From positions 310,001 through 374,000 of the forward strand of contig CALEDQ010000008.1 in NCBI GenBank assembly GCA_937949615.1: a stretch of DNA of 64,000 bases, written 5' to 3'. Shown here piece after piece: positions 1-9,169 of this stretch. Below the pieces are notes generated by a model, which saw nothing but the letters and a program-made list of their open reading frames with translations, was not told the DNA's origin and made no database searches. The position numbers and the translations under genes are program-made. Each line of letters opens with the position of its first letter. Positions within the stretch are counted from its first letter, which is position 1. Source of the stretch: an uncultured bacterium. GTDB taxonomy: Bacteria; Muiribacteriota; Ozemobacteria; Ozemobacterales; Ozemobacteraceae.

Positions 1-1081
1 CAACTAGATCTCCAAGATCATCGCCAGAATTGTTCTCAATAAAATTCAAAATTTGGCCCTTGTCGAAAAAATTCCCCGCTTTGCTTCGTCTTTCTGTAAT
101 GCCATCTGAATACATAAAAATCCGATCACCTGGCAAAACCTGAAATTCAGTGACCGGTATCAGGTCGGATTGATCGAGACCAATGAATGGCCCCGCATCT
201 TTTAATTCGCACGGCAGCCCCCCGGATTTGTGCAAAATCGGAGCCGGGTGACCGGCATTGACAAATGCGACAGTTCTGGTTTCTGGGCAGTATTCAAGAT
301 AAATCATTGTAAAATAAAGATTGAACCGCTCGATCGGAAACTCTTGTTCAAGCCTTTGCAGCAAAATATGGAATTTAGAAGTATCAGCCGCTCTCAGTGC
401 CGAATCGATGCCAAATTCGTGAAGATTCTGGGCAACTGCGACACCCATCATGGCCGAAGTGATTCCGTGGCCTGAAACGTCTATCAGAAATGCAACGATT
501 CTGCTGTCAGGAAGAGAGAAAACACCAAAAAGATCGCCGCCCGCGCATCCGTAGGGTCTGAATTTCCACGCCAGCTGCCAGCCTGGGAATGTCGATTCCT
601 GAGGCAGAAAGCGGCGCTGCAGCCACCCGGCTGCACGCATATCCCTTTCGAGCTCTTCCTTCTGCTGGCGGATATTTCCAAGGAGCTCCTGTATTTTTCC
701 GGATAGTCGACTCAGTTCATTTAGACCAGTTGAGGAGTTATCACCGATGACTTCACCCCAACAGAATACGGCATTGCCATAAAGACATGAAAGCACACGG
801 CAGGGTCGGCCTGAAATAGCCAGACGCAACAGCACAGGCCCAGAGTTTTCTGCCGCCTTCAGGTCTTTCAGATGCAGACGCAGCTCAGTCGGGTAAGAAT
901 GAAGAAAAATTTCTTCGATCTTCCTTTCCCTGATCTCGTCAAACTCACAAAGAATGCGGTTAAAACTCTGCGAACAATCCTGCACCAGGCCATCAGAATC
1001 AAAAACTACCCAGAACACTCTCTCTGAAAATTTCAGGAGATGCTCAAGTGATGCCGGTACAGAAAAGGCCGAATCAGGCAT
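1..1081 (-). CDS. PAS + PP2C (SpoIIE/RsbU-type) Ser/Thr phosphatase, 3' end cut by window edge
   Basis: I read this by translating the minus strand from the ATG at 1081, which overlaps the stop of the upstream cobalamin-sensor gene by 8 bases; 360 codons are visible before the window edge. The first ~110 residues look like a PAS fold (FWVVFDSDGLVQ...). A short helical linker (ELSRLSGKIQELLGNIRQ) leads into a PP2C/SpoIIE domain with the metal-binding glycine-acidic motif (YGCAGGDLFG), DVSGHG, NAGHP and YSDGITE. Family members dephosphorylate Ser/Thr on anti-anti-sigma (STAS) proteins in partner switching. The overlap suggests translational coupling, so the cobalamin protein may supply the sensory input; that is inference. 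The substrate STAS protein is not in this window. Confidence 0.88.
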   Translation of the reverse strand, partial: MPDSAFSVPASLEHLLKFSERVFWVVFDSDGLVQDCSQSFNRILCEFDEIRERKIEEIFLHSYPTELRLHLKDLKAAENSGPVLLRLAISGRPCRVLSCLYGNAVFCWGEVIGDNSSTGLNELSRLSGKIQELLGNIRQQKEELERDMRAAGWLQRRFLPQESTFPGWQLAWKFRPYGCAGGDLFGVFSLPDSRIVAFLIDVSGHGITSAMMGVAVAQNLHEFGIDSALRAADTSKFHILLQRLEQEFPIERFNLYFTMIYLEYCPETRTVAFVNAGHPAPILHKSGGLPCELKDAGPFIGLDQSDLIPVTEFQVLPGDRIFMYSDGITERRSKAGNFFDKGQILNFIENNSGDDLGDLV

Positions 1082-2171
1082 TCTGCCACTCCCGGGCTTT
1101 TTGAACTGCAGCAGATATATCATCGATTATGTTTAGATCGGCAAAATAGCTTTTGGACTCGGGAAAAAGATCGAACACTGCTCCCCCTGCAATGATCGGA
1201 ATATTGCAGAGTATCGGGTCGGCTTTGAAGGCCTCGACTATTCGCCTCAGATAGTGCAGATAATAAGGCATTGTTAAAGAAAAACCAGCAAAATTGGGCT
1301 TTGTTTTTCTTGCCGTCTCGATAATTGTCATGATTGGCATGTTGGCACCCAGGCATGTAACTTCCCAGCCACTTACTGCCAAGCTGTGCGAAATCATACG
1401 GGCACCGAGGTCATGCAGCTCTCCGGCTACCGATGCAATCATGGCCTTGCCGACAACCCTTCCGGTGCCGGGGTTTTTTAAATGCAGTGTAGATACTACG
1501 GTCTGCGCAACCGAAGTTGCGATATGCTCTTCAGCCACAGATATCTTACCCTGTTCCCACTCCGTTCCGACCCGGTACATTGCAGGCCGCAGTGTAAACT
1601 GGTAAAACTTGTCAGGCCTTGAATCTCGTGCGAGCTCATACTCCCCGATCTTGAGAGCCTCATTGATATCCTTACGCATAACGGCCTGATAAAATTTATG
1701 CACATTATCATCTGAGACAACGCTCTGCCCGTTAACCGAAATGTTCTCTGCAACTCTGACAAAACGCTCATGGCGCTCGATCATCCAGTCATAAACCGGA
1801 AAAACAGCTGCTGCGTCAGCCGCATCGAGTTCAATTTTTATAGCATCCTTCCAGGCATGCAGTTCAGCCGGGAAATAGTCGAAAGAAAAACCGTAATTTC
1901 TGTAGGTACGACACACCCACGGAATTACAGACGCCAGGAGCCTGAAAGCATTTAAACAAAGAACGGTCGTTAAAAACATTGCATGATTACGGTGATTGTC
2001 ATGCATCATTTCGACCGCATTCAAATTGCCAATCAGTTTTTTCAGATCACTGCGTCCGGCCAGAGCCTGATTGACCCTCTCCACCAGCAGCCCTTTTCTC
2101 GCGTCAAAGGCCTTTGCAGCAGCAGGAGGAATCTTCGACAAAAGTCCAGACTCGTTGATCAGATCCTGCAT
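1074..2171 (-). CDS. Cobalamin (B12)-binding sensor protein, CarH-like B12 module without DNA-binding domain
   Basis: 365 aa from the ATG at 2171. A GTG at 2186 is in frame, but it lies inside the strong Shine-Dalgarno GGTGGGGG (2180-2187), so the ATG is preferred. The N-terminal ~175 residues are helical and lack a helix-turn-helix; they resemble the N-terminal domain of a common 'cobalamin-dependent protein' family. A B12-binding helical cap follows with W-x9-EH (W-EQGKISVAE-EH). The Rossmann cobalamin-binding domain then has E-x-H-x-x-G (ELHDLG), a variant of the D-x-H-x-x-G loop that gives the lower axial His. W-x9-EH is known from B12-dependent photoreceptors of the CarH/LitR group. Binding of adenosylcobalamin and light or redox sensing is inference. 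The stop codon overlaps the start of the PP2C phosphatase gene. Confidence 0.85.
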   Translation of the reverse strand: MQDLINESGLLSKIPPAAAKAFDARKGLLVERVNQALAGRSDLKKLIGNLNAVEMMHDNHRNHAMFLTTVLCLNAFRLLASVIPWVCRTYRNYGFSFDYFPAELHAWKDAIKIELDAADAAAVFPVYDWMIERHERFVRVAENISVNGQSVVSDDNVHKFYQAVMRKDINEALKIGEYELARDSRPDKFYQFTLRPAMYRVGTEWEQGKISVAEEHIATSVAQTVVSTLHLKNPGTGRVVGKAMIASVAGELHDLGARMISHSLAVSGWEVTCLGANMPIMTIIETARKTKPNFAGFSLTMPYYLHYLRRIVEAFKADPILCNIPIIAGGAVFDLFPESKSYFADLNIIDDISAAVQKAREWQNA

Positions 2172-2203
2172 CAGAAATACCCCCACCAGTTATTTTATTA
2201 TTG

Positions 2204-2209
2204 AGTATA
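2204..2209 (-). promoter_or_regulatory. Candidate -10 box for the B12-sensor/phosphatase pair
   Basis: On the minus strand the hexamer reads TATACT, a 5/6 match to the sigma-70 -10 box, and lies ~32 bases before the ATG at 2171. No good -35 box is visible at the usual distance, so this is a moderate call. Confidence 0.4.
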
Positions 2210-2240
2210 ACAAACTTTCGAAAAATGTGCTTTTTGGAGT

Positions 2241-2270
2241 TTGCACAATTTTTCCTCAATCTGTTAGAAT
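2241..2270 (+). promoter_or_regulatory. Candidate sigma-70 promoter for the 1191-aa hybrid kinase
   Basis: TTGCAC at 2241-2246 and TAGAAT at 2265-2270, spaced 18 bases, with predicted start near 2277, about 40 bases before the ATG at 2318. It lies back to back with the minus-strand -10 box at 2204-2209, so the two signalling units are divergently transcribed. Confidence 0.5.
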
Positions 2271-2317
2271 GAATTTAATAGAATACGAGTTGTGTGTAAT
2301 GTGACAAAGGTTGGATC

Positions 2318-5300
2318 ATGGCTGAATCACACCCATTTGAGGATTTTCGCGACGCCAGCTTCGGGTTTCTGCTCATCAGCCCTTACATCTCCGAAGAAAG
2401 CGGCTCCGCAGACTTTACCGTTCTTGAGATAAACAACAGTTTTGCAGCTGCTGCCGGAATCGACATGCTGCCGCCCGGGCCCGAGCTGTCTGCGAGAGTC
2501 TCAGAGTGGCTCGCTACTGATCCGATGTTCGCAAAAACGCTGAGAGAGGTCATGCACTCACATTCCGCCAGTGAGTTCATTCACTTCACAAAAGCCACCG
2601 GCCAATGTTTCAGAACCTTTGCTCAGTCCCTGCCTGGCGGACGGATATGTATATTTATGCACGCTATCAATGACCAGCAGCTGCAGAGCGAGCTTTTTGC
2701 AAAAAAAGCTGAGCTTGAAACCATATATGCCAGCTCGCCTCTGATGATATGCATTGTCGATGAAGACCAGCGACCGGTTTATGCCAATCAGCAGCTGCTC
2801 AATTACCTCGGCCGTTCGTTCGAAGAGATTCGAGAAACGCGGGCCTGCGGTTCATTTGGCTGCGTCAATGCCAAAAATGACCCAGGAGGATGCGGTTTCG
2901 GCCCGAACTGTTGCAATTGCCAGATAAACAAGGCGATTCAGGAAATAAAAAAAAGCGGCATCAATCAAAACGACATACAGTTCTTTACAACCCTTGAGCT
3001 GCATGGCAGACAGGTAAAAGCCTCGCTTCAGGCTAACCTTGCACAGATATCGCTTCCTGGCAGAAATCTTTATTTAATATTTTTTCAGGATGTATCCGAC
3101 CGGCAACAGATGTTTCAGGCTCTGAAACAAAGCAATGAGCTGCTCGAAGAGGCACATAAACTGGGGCAAACCGGTCACTGGGAATACGATTATGCCACTG
3201 AAACATTCTTCTGGTCGCATCACCTTTACGAAATCTTTGCAATTCCGCCCGGCATTGCCATCCCCGGCATTCAGACCGTTCTTTCACTCATCCATCCTGC
3301 TGATATAAGCGACTATCAGCCCCTTCTCGATAACTGCCTGAAAAACCATACCGGCTTTGTCAGTGAACACAGACTACTTACCAGCACCGGGATCAGATTT
3401 GTTTTCGAGCATGTCCGTATTGCCTGTGATGATGCCGGTAACCCGCTTAAAGCAATTGGCCTGCTTCTCGATCTGACTGAGCGCAAACACCTCGAATCTG
3501 AAAAAAAACAGGTTGAACTGGCGCTGCAGGATCGCGAGCAGATGCTGAATGCCATCTTTGAAACCGCGAATGTCGGCGTGATAATGCTCGCCCCCGACGG
3601 CAGATACCTGTTGTTCAACCCCTGGTGGCAACAACAGCTTGGCTACGGCAGCGAAGAGCTTCAGAGTCTGAGTTTTGCGGATTCAGTTGCCGAACACGAC
3701 AGGCAAACGATTGTAGACGCCCTGCACCAGGCATTTCTTGGCAAAACCGGCTCATTCAGTCTCGAAAAATGTTTTGTGAAAAAAAACGGCTGCAGCTTCT
3801 GGAGCAATCTTTCAGTCGCGCCGCTGAAGAAAAATTCCACCGAGGGTATCAGCTGTCTGATTGCGGTTATCGTAGACATCACCGAACAAAAAGATGCTGA
3901 AGAAGCCCTTAAAAAAAGCAAAGAGCAATTCGAGCTGGCGGTGGCCGGCAGCAATGACGGTATCTGGGACTGGAAAATCACGACCAACGAACTTTACCTG
4001 TCGCCACGCTGGAAAGAGCTTCTCGGCTACAACGATTCTGAGCTGCCAAATGAATTCGAAACTTTCAGAAAGCTGGTTCACCCCGAAGACATACCCCGGG
4101 CTCTCGGCTGCATCGAAAAATACATCCGCAATGAGCTTGGAGCCTACGACCAGCATTTCAGAATGTTCCACAAAAATGGTTCCATCCGCTGGATAAGAGC
4201 AAGAGGAGCTGCCGTGCGCGATCAGAGCGGGCGACCTTTGCGCATGGCAGGCTCACACTCCGATATAACTGAACTCAAAGCAGTCGAACGAATTCTTGCC
4301 CGTGCAAAAGAGATGGCTGAATCGGCCAACAAGGCAAAATCACACTTTCTCGCCAACATGAGCCATGAAATGCGCACTCCACTGAACGGGCTGGTTGGCT
4401 TTACCGAACTGTTAAAGCAGACAGAACTCAACGCAGAACAGAAAAGCCTCGTAGAAAGTACAAACCTCTGTGCACAAAGTCTGCTGGCACTCATCAACAA
4501 TATCCTCGATTTTTCCAAAATCGAAGCTGGCCATTTCGACCTGTTGCTGACCAGAGCCAGCGTTTTTTCAGTAATCGATCAGGTCAAGGAAATCATCAAG
4601 CCGCTTGTTGACCGCAAGCAGCTCGAACTGCGTGATAGGCGCGCCCGTGATATCCCGCCAATTGCCATAATCGACCCCGATCGCCTGAAACAGGTGCTTT
4701 TGAATCTGCTCGGCAATGCCATAAAGTTTACCGAAAAAGGGCATATTGAAATCTCTCTCAGCTATGAGGCATCAGGCCCCACAAAAGGCGCTTACCATTT
4801 CTCAGTCAGCGACACGGGCATCGGAATTCCCGAGGCTCATCGGGAAAAACTTTTTCAGCTTTTTTCACAGGGCGACGAAACAATCAGTCGCAGATTCGGG
4901 GGCACCGGGCTTGGTCTGGCAATCTCAAAACTGCTGGTCGAAAAGATGGGCGGCAGAATCAACTTCACCAGCCAGAAAGGCATGGGGTCGACCTTTTTCT
5001 TTTCTATTACAGCTGAAACTTTCAGCGACGACCAGAACCTGGCCCAGTTTCAGAAAATAATCGACGACGAAAAAACGACTAAAGAAATCCGCAGTTGTAA
5101 ACTTGAACAGAAACCGGTTCAGATTCTTATCGCTGACGACATACCCAATAACCGCCTGCTGGCAAGACTGATGATTTCGAGGTTGAGGGCAAATGCGATT
5201 TTTTTTGAGGCCGAAAATGGTAAGAGCGCGGTCGACATATTCAAAAAACACGCCGATATCAGCATGATACTGATGGATATCAGCATGCCGGTTCTCGATG

Positions 5301-5893
5301 GCCGCAGTGCAACAGTTGAAATCAGGAAAATTGAGGCCGGGTCAGGCAAAAAAGTGCCGATAATTGCTTTTACCGCCCATGCCACCCGTGAAGAACTAGA
5401 AAAAGACATTCTGGCCGGCATGGATGACTGCCTGGTTAAACCGGTCACCATGCAAAATCTGGCCGGCTTTCTCGACAAACATCTTGAAGGCGTCTCTGGT
5501 GATAAATTCGAAAATTCTCATTCAACCCCTGGCAAAGCAAGCTTCAACCGCCAGGAATTTCAGGAACGGGTCGGTTCAGACCGAGAGGTCTGGGCTGCCC
5601 TTTTAGATGGGTTTCTGGCTGACGCCGAGCCAATGATGAATAATCTCGGGCACCTCGTAGCAGCAAGAGATTACCCCGGCTGCAAAAGCCTCGCCCATGC
5701 GCTCAAGGGGGCGGCAACCAACATTTCTCTAACAATCATGGCAGAGCTTGCCAGAGAACTCGAGTACGCCGCCAGAGACGGGATGGCAGACCTCACCGAA
5801 ATTTTTGCTAAACTCGTCAGTGAATGGAGCACAACAAAGAGTATTCTGCAAAAAGAACTTGCAGGCCTTGTACCCCTCAACCGCGAGCAATAG
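2318..5893 (+). CDS. Multi-PAS hybrid histidine kinase with REC and HPt domains, Cys-rich PAS
   Basis: 1191 aa, no transmembrane segments, start supported by AAAGG 7-11 bases upstream. Order: a PAS-like N-terminus (~1-125); a PAS domain holding a Cys cluster C-x9-C-x5-C-x2-C at ~180-197; three further PAS domains (~275-395, 405-530, 535-665); HisKA with the phospho-accepting His at ~683 (MSHEMRTP); HATPase_c with N box, DTGIGI and GGTGLGLAIS; REC with phospho-Asp ~987 (LMDISMP) and KPVT; HPt with His ~1127 (AHALKGAA). All phosphorelay residues are present, so it should run a full internal His-Asp-His relay in the cytoplasm. The output partner is not identifiable. A paralogue with the same C-terminus and the same Cys-rich PAS is at 56089-60321. 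Confidence 0.92.
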   Translation: MAESHPFEDFRDASFGFLLISPYISEESGSADFTVLEINNSFAAAAGIDMLPPGPELSARVSEWLATDPMFAKTLREVMHSHSASEFIHFTKATGQCFRTFAQSLPGGRICIFMHAINDQQLQSELFAKKAELETIYASSPLMICIVDEDQRPVYANQQLLNYLGRSFEEIRETRACGSFGCVNAKNDPGGCGFGPNCCNCQINKAIQEIKKSGINQNDIQFFTTLELHGRQVKASLQANLAQISLPGRNLYLIFFQDVSDRQQMFQALKQSNELLEEAHKLGQTGHWEYDYATETFFWSHHLYEIFAIPPGIAIPGIQTVLSLIHPADISDYQPLLDNCLKNHTGFVSEHRLLTSTGIRFVFEHVRIACDDAGNPLKAIGLLLDLTERKHLESEKKQVELALQDREQMLNAIFETANVGVIMLAPDGRYLLFNPWWQQQLGYGSEELQSLSFADSVAEHDRQTIVDALHQAFLGKTGSFSLEKCFVKKNGCSFWSNLSVAPLKKNSTEGISCLIAVIVDITEQKDAEEALKKSKEQFELAVAGSNDGIWDWKITTNELYLSPRWKELLGYNDSELPNEFETFRKLVHPEDIPRALGCIEKYIRNELGAYDQHFRMFHKNGSIRWIRARGAAVRDQSGRPLRMAGSHSDITELKAVERILARAKEMAESANKAKSHFLANMSHEMRTPLNGLVGFTELLKQTELNAEQKSLVESTNLCAQSLLALINNILDFSKIEAGHFDLLLTRASVFSVIDQVKEIIKPLVDRKQLELRDRRARDIPPIAIIDPDRLKQVLLNLLGNAIKFTEKGHIEISLSYEASGPTKGAYHFSVSDTGIGIPEAHREKLFQLFSQGDETISRRFGGTGLGLAISKLLVEKMGGRINFTSQKGMGSTFFFSITAETFSDDQNLAQFQKIIDDEKTTKEIRSCKLEQKPVQILIADDIPNNRLLARLMISRLRANAIFFEAENGKSAVDIFKKHADISMILMDISMPVLDGRSATVEIRKIEAGSGKKVPIIAFTAHATREELEKDILAGMDDCLVKPVTMQNLAGFLDKHLEGVSGDKFENSHSTPGKASFNRQEFQERVGSDREVWAALLDGFLADAEPMMNNLGHLVAARDYPGCKSLAHALKGAATNISLTIMAELARELEYAARDGMADLTEIFAKLVSEWSTTKSILQKELAGLVPLNREQ

Positions 5894-5898
5894 CTTCT

Positions 5899-7503
5899 TC
5901 AGCGCCAGAGTTCCGGAAAAAGCAATTTCTGGGTTTCCAGATCGAGTCTGGAGTCCATGACCCGCATTTCGGTTGCCTTGAATTCAAGCAGCGCCCGATT
6001 ACATTCTTCGTTCCAGAGCGTCGGGATCTCGGCAGTTTTCAGATAACCCAGCTGCTTAAGTCGACCCATAACGGTCTGAGCATGCTTCAGATTCTTGAGG
6101 TCAAATACGGTACCCTGGGCAAACTGACCTTGCCCGGCAGGTTTCTGCCAGGATTTAAGAATGTCCTCGGCATCCAGTTTCAGGTTCAATTCGTGTATCT
6201 TGAGATCCCAGAAAACGGCCTCACGATCGGCAGGCTCACATTCGTAGAACTCACAGCGGTCTTTCCAGTCCTGGCGCAGCCTTGCCAGGCGATTTTTTTC
6301 ATTCTCGCTCAGATTCATTGCAGCCAGATGATCGAGCCTGATCTTCTGAAAAATCACATGTCTGACCTCTGGCAACATCAGCTTTCGCCCATGCGGCCGA
6401 AATGGCGGCCGGTATTCGGCCAGTCCCGAACGGCTTTTTATCTGCATTGGCTCAAGTTCGATCGGAGAAGAATAGGTTTCCTGCTCATCGACCTTTACCG
6501 AGGTCTTGGGGCTGCGAAAAAGAGCCCCGCCTCTCACAGGTTTTGCATTCTTTTCGCCCGTGAGTTCCCAGGCAACAAAGCTCAGAGTGACACTGAGAAG
6601 AACCATCGCCACACCAATGGCCAGCATCGAGCGGATACGCATTCTGATCTTCGCGGTTGCCAGTTCCTGCAGCTGATTTAAATAGAGCTTCTCATAAGGG
6701 CTGTCGACGACAGTGAGTGCCTTGGCTACCCAGACGAGAATTTTTGAATAATCTTTGTGCAGCAAAGCCTCATCGATGTTTCGCCAGCAGTGGTTTCTCA
6801 AAAAGAAGGCCTGGTTTTTCTGCATCTGGTCATAGAGCCAGCCTTCGGGGCGTGATGCCTTTACCGTCTCGAGAGCTTTCAAAAATCTGACCGACTGCTC
6901 GAAGTCAGAAAAAACATCGTTCAGTTTGATTGCCAGCTGATTCATCAAGCCCCAGATGATGTCTCTTGCCTCTGAATCCTGTAGTTGCCGGGCAAGCTCG
7001 GCAAAACATCTGAAAAAATCACCCGCCCGACCGCGACCGGTTTTATGAAAAACTCCCGACATTATCTCGGCAGAGAAAAGTGGCAGATTCAGGCTGGTCG
7101 CCCGAAAATGATCTTCAAATGCAGCAATCGCCGACAGCTGTTCGGCTCCTGCCTTTTCTTTCTGCAAAATTCGGCGGGCCTCTTCGAAAAGTGAAAAGTC
7201 GATGGCTGCGACAAAGCGTGTTTTTGGCGGTGGCGGAAAGTAATACTCGGGAAAAATCGAAACGACGCAGACGAGTACGTCTTCTGCCTGCTCCTGAAAA
7301 CCGTTGCTCTCAAGAAACGTGACCAGACTAAGAAGCCCGCTGAATATCCGCCTGGAATATTCTTCCAGTTCGGCGTCGGCAATGCTGTCCCAGGCTGCCA
7401 GGTGTTTCGCCAGATCCGCGATGATCCCGGCCTTTTCAGGGTATTGATAAACCTCTCTGATCGCTTTGAGAACATCGCCCAGTTTTTCCGGTGGATTTTT
7501 CAT
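5899..7503 (-). CDS. Single-pass membrane protein with C-terminal peptidoglycan-binding-like domain
   Basis: 534 aa, start at the ATG with GGGGCG just upstream. Residues 1-285 are helical, soluble and of no family I recognise (perhaps repeat-like). One hydrophobic segment lies at ~290-310 (AIGVAMVLLSVTLSFVAW), followed by a charged linker. The last ~70 residues (from TVFDLKNLKHAQTVMGRLKQ) look like a peptidoglycan-binding type 1 domain, usually exported. The topology would then be a cytoplasmic N-terminus and a periplasmic C-terminus tethered to the wall. No catalytic motif is seen. The gene converges on the hybrid kinase with a 5-base gap. Function unknown; a structural or sensory link between cytoplasm and cell wall is a guess. 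Confidence 0.7.
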   Translation of the reverse strand: MKNPPEKLGDVLKAIREVYQYPEKAGIIADLAKHLAAWDSIADAELEEYSRRIFSGLLSLVTFLESNGFQEQAEDVLVCVVSIFPEYYFPPPPKTRFVAAIDFSLFEEARRILQKEKAGAEQLSAIAAFEDHFRATSLNLPLFSAEIMSGVFHKTGRGRAGDFFRCFAELARQLQDSEARDIIWGLMNQLAIKLNDVFSDFEQSVRFLKALETVKASRPEGWLYDQMQKNQAFFLRNHCWRNIDEALLHKDYSKILVWVAKALTVVDSPYEKLYLNQLQELATAKIRMRIRSMLAIGVAMVLLSVTLSFVAWELTGEKNAKPVRGGALFRSPKTSVKVDEQETYSSPIELEPMQIKSRSGLAEYRPPFRPHGRKLMLPEVRHVIFQKIRLDHLAAMNLSENEKNRLARLRQDWKDRCEFYECEPADREAVFWDLKIHELNLKLDAEDILKSWQKPAGQGQFAQGTVFDLKNLKHAQTVMGRLKQLGYLKTAEIPTLWNEECNRALLEFKATEMRVMDSRLDLETQKLLFPELWR

Positions 7504-7622
7504 GACGCCCCGCAGTTAAAAAATTGCACTTTCTGCTAAACTACAATCAGCACCGGCTGCAAAGCAAGTAAAAACAACCGCAATTCTGCTTTTTGTCACA
7601 AAAAAACAGCAGATTTTTAGAC

Positions 7623-7651
7623 TTTCCAAATAATCACAAATTAATTATAAT
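7623..7651 (+). promoter_or_regulatory. Candidate promoter for the His-less kinase gene
   Basis: TTTCCA (7623-7628), a 17-base spacer and a perfect TATAAT (7646-7651), in an AT-rich stretch between divergent genes. The predicted transcript starts near 7658, leaving a ~50-base leader before the ATG at 7709. Confidence 0.5.
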
Positions 7652-7708
7652 ACTATTGTAATACAAAAAAAATTAACATTAAGTCCGTTGGGTTTGTTTC
7701 AAAGATTT

Positions 7709-9022
7709 ATGGAAAACGACTCGATCAGCAAAAATGGCGACCAGCAGGTACAGATTGGCCTGGCTGCTGAGAACCCGTCAACTGATTCGCATGGTGGCAG
7801 CAACGAAGATTCTTGCTCCACCTGTAACTCAGAGTCGACTGCCGTCTCTTCACGCCAGCTGATTTCCATCATCCAGAAAAATGTCGGGCAGGCAGCCCAG
7901 AGCGAACTGTTGGCCATTTTCAAAAGCCTTAACCTTCTCAAAGAAGAGCTGCGCAACCCGCATCATGTCGATGCTCTTCAGCAGATTCAATGTTCTGCCT
8001 CTGCCATCATGAATCTGATTCAGAATGCGATGGTTTTCTCTCTTCAGAAACCGCACGGCATAATCCTTGCACCAGAGGTATGGTCGATGCGGGCTGAATT
8101 GAGCTGCCTTTTCAGCCAGCATTCCTTCAGAGCACGCCAGAAGGGGCTTTCGCTGAAAATCAATATTCCCGACGAGCTGCCCGATTCGTACCTTACCGAT
8201 CCGGCCAGAATCAATCAGATTATGACCAATCTGATCGACAACGCCATAAAATACTCTGATTCCGGTCAGATTTCACTGAATGTCGAACAGCTTTCGAAAG
8301 ATCATGAAGAAACCAGAATCAGATTTACCGTCACTGACTCCGGTAGAGGCTTGAACGCCAGACAGATAGATTCAATTTTCAACGAATGCCAGCCTTCCTG
8401 CCCGGGAAATGAAGAAAAGAGCGTCAGCGCCGGGATCGGCCTGCTGATTACCCGCATGCTTGTCAAAAAAATGCGCGGCTTCATTGGCGTAAAAAGCTCT
8501 CCTGGCATTGGTTCCGAATTCTGGGTTGTCCTGCCGCTGAAAAATTTTCATCCAGACACCCATAAAGCCGATGAACAAAGCATAATTACCGGCAAAACCA
8601 TTGCCGATGCCCCCTCTTCTTCCGAAAAAATGCCCGTCCCCAGAGTTCTCGTTGTCGATGACGTCGAAATCAACCGCAAAGTCGTCGGCGTTCTTCTGAA
8701 AGGTCTTGGCATCATTTCTGAATACGCTTCAAACGGTAGAATCGCCCTGGAAATGGCCTGTAAAAAAGATTATGATCTGATCCTCATGGACTGCATCATG
8801 CCTGAAATGGACGGCTTTGCTGCGGCTGAAGCGATCAGGGAGTTTGAAAGCGGGCGACAGCACCGGGCTCTGATTGTCGCACTGACATCGCATGATCTAG
8901 AAGGCACCAGAAGCCGATGCCTGAAGGCCGGCATGGATGACTGTCTCTACAAACCGATTCAAATAGAAGCTCTGAGAAAAATATTACAATCACTCCCCGC
9001 GAAAACCCTGCCGGCTGAATGA
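7709..9022 (+). CDS. Hybrid histidine-kinase-like protein lacking the phospho-accepting His (HATPase + REC)
   Basis: 437 aa from the ATG at 7709; a TTG at 7688 is in frame but neither has a strong Shine-Dalgarno. The HisKA-like helical hairpin (~45-110) aligns with the usual H box, but N-M-S-H-E-I-R-T-P-L reads N-V-G-Q-A-A-Q-S-E-L here, with Gln61 in place of His. The ATPase domain keeps an N box (NLIDNAIKYSD), DSGRG and a shortened G2 box (AGIGLLIT). The REC domain is intact (VVDD, phospho-Asp ~361 in LMDCIMP, Lys in YKPI). It cannot autophosphorylate in the normal way, so it may act as an ATP-gated scaffold or as a REC phosphorylated by another kinase such as the one at 10029. The first ~45 residues are low-complexity. 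Confidence 0.85.
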   Translation: MENDSISKNGDQQVQIGLAAENPSTDSHGGSNEDSCSTCNSESTAVSSRQLISIIQKNVGQAAQSELLAIFKSLNLLKEELRNPHHVDALQQIQCSASAIMNLIQNAMVFSLQKPHGIILAPEVWSMRAELSCLFSQHSFRARQKGLSLKINIPDELPDSYLTDPARINQIMTNLIDNAIKYSDSGQISLNVEQLSKDHEETRIRFTVTDSGRGLNARQIDSIFNECQPSCPGNEEKSVSAGIGLLITRMLVKKMRGFIGVKSSPGIGSEFWVVLPLKNFHPDTHKADEQSIITGKTIADAPSSSEKMPVPRVLVVDDVEINRKVVGVLLKGLGIISEYASNGRIALEMACKKDYDLILMDCIMPEMDGFAAAEAIREFESGRQHRALIVALTSHDLEGTRSRCLKAGMDDCLYKPIQIEALRKILQSLPAKTLPAE

Positions 9023-9169
9023 ACAAATAAGTGACATTTTTCAGGGCGATAAAAGATAGTTTGTGGTAAAATAATTTCGCAGCAAAGCTTAAACAAAAAT
9101 ACGTTGCACTGCGATGAAGGTGAACAGAACGGATCAGGCATTTCAACCAATGCGTGCGGGGAATTAAGG

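Noticed and set aside
5824..6681. 285-aa plus-strand reading frame opposite the peptidoglycan-binding-like gene
   Set aside because: Overlaps the end of the hybrid kinase and is antisense to a coherent membrane protein; no Shine-Dalgarno or recognisable domain.
9104..9169. Longer N-terminus for the solute-binding protein
   Set aside because: The ATG at 9170 has a better Shine-Dalgarno and directly opens the signal anchor; the extra 22 residues would precede it.
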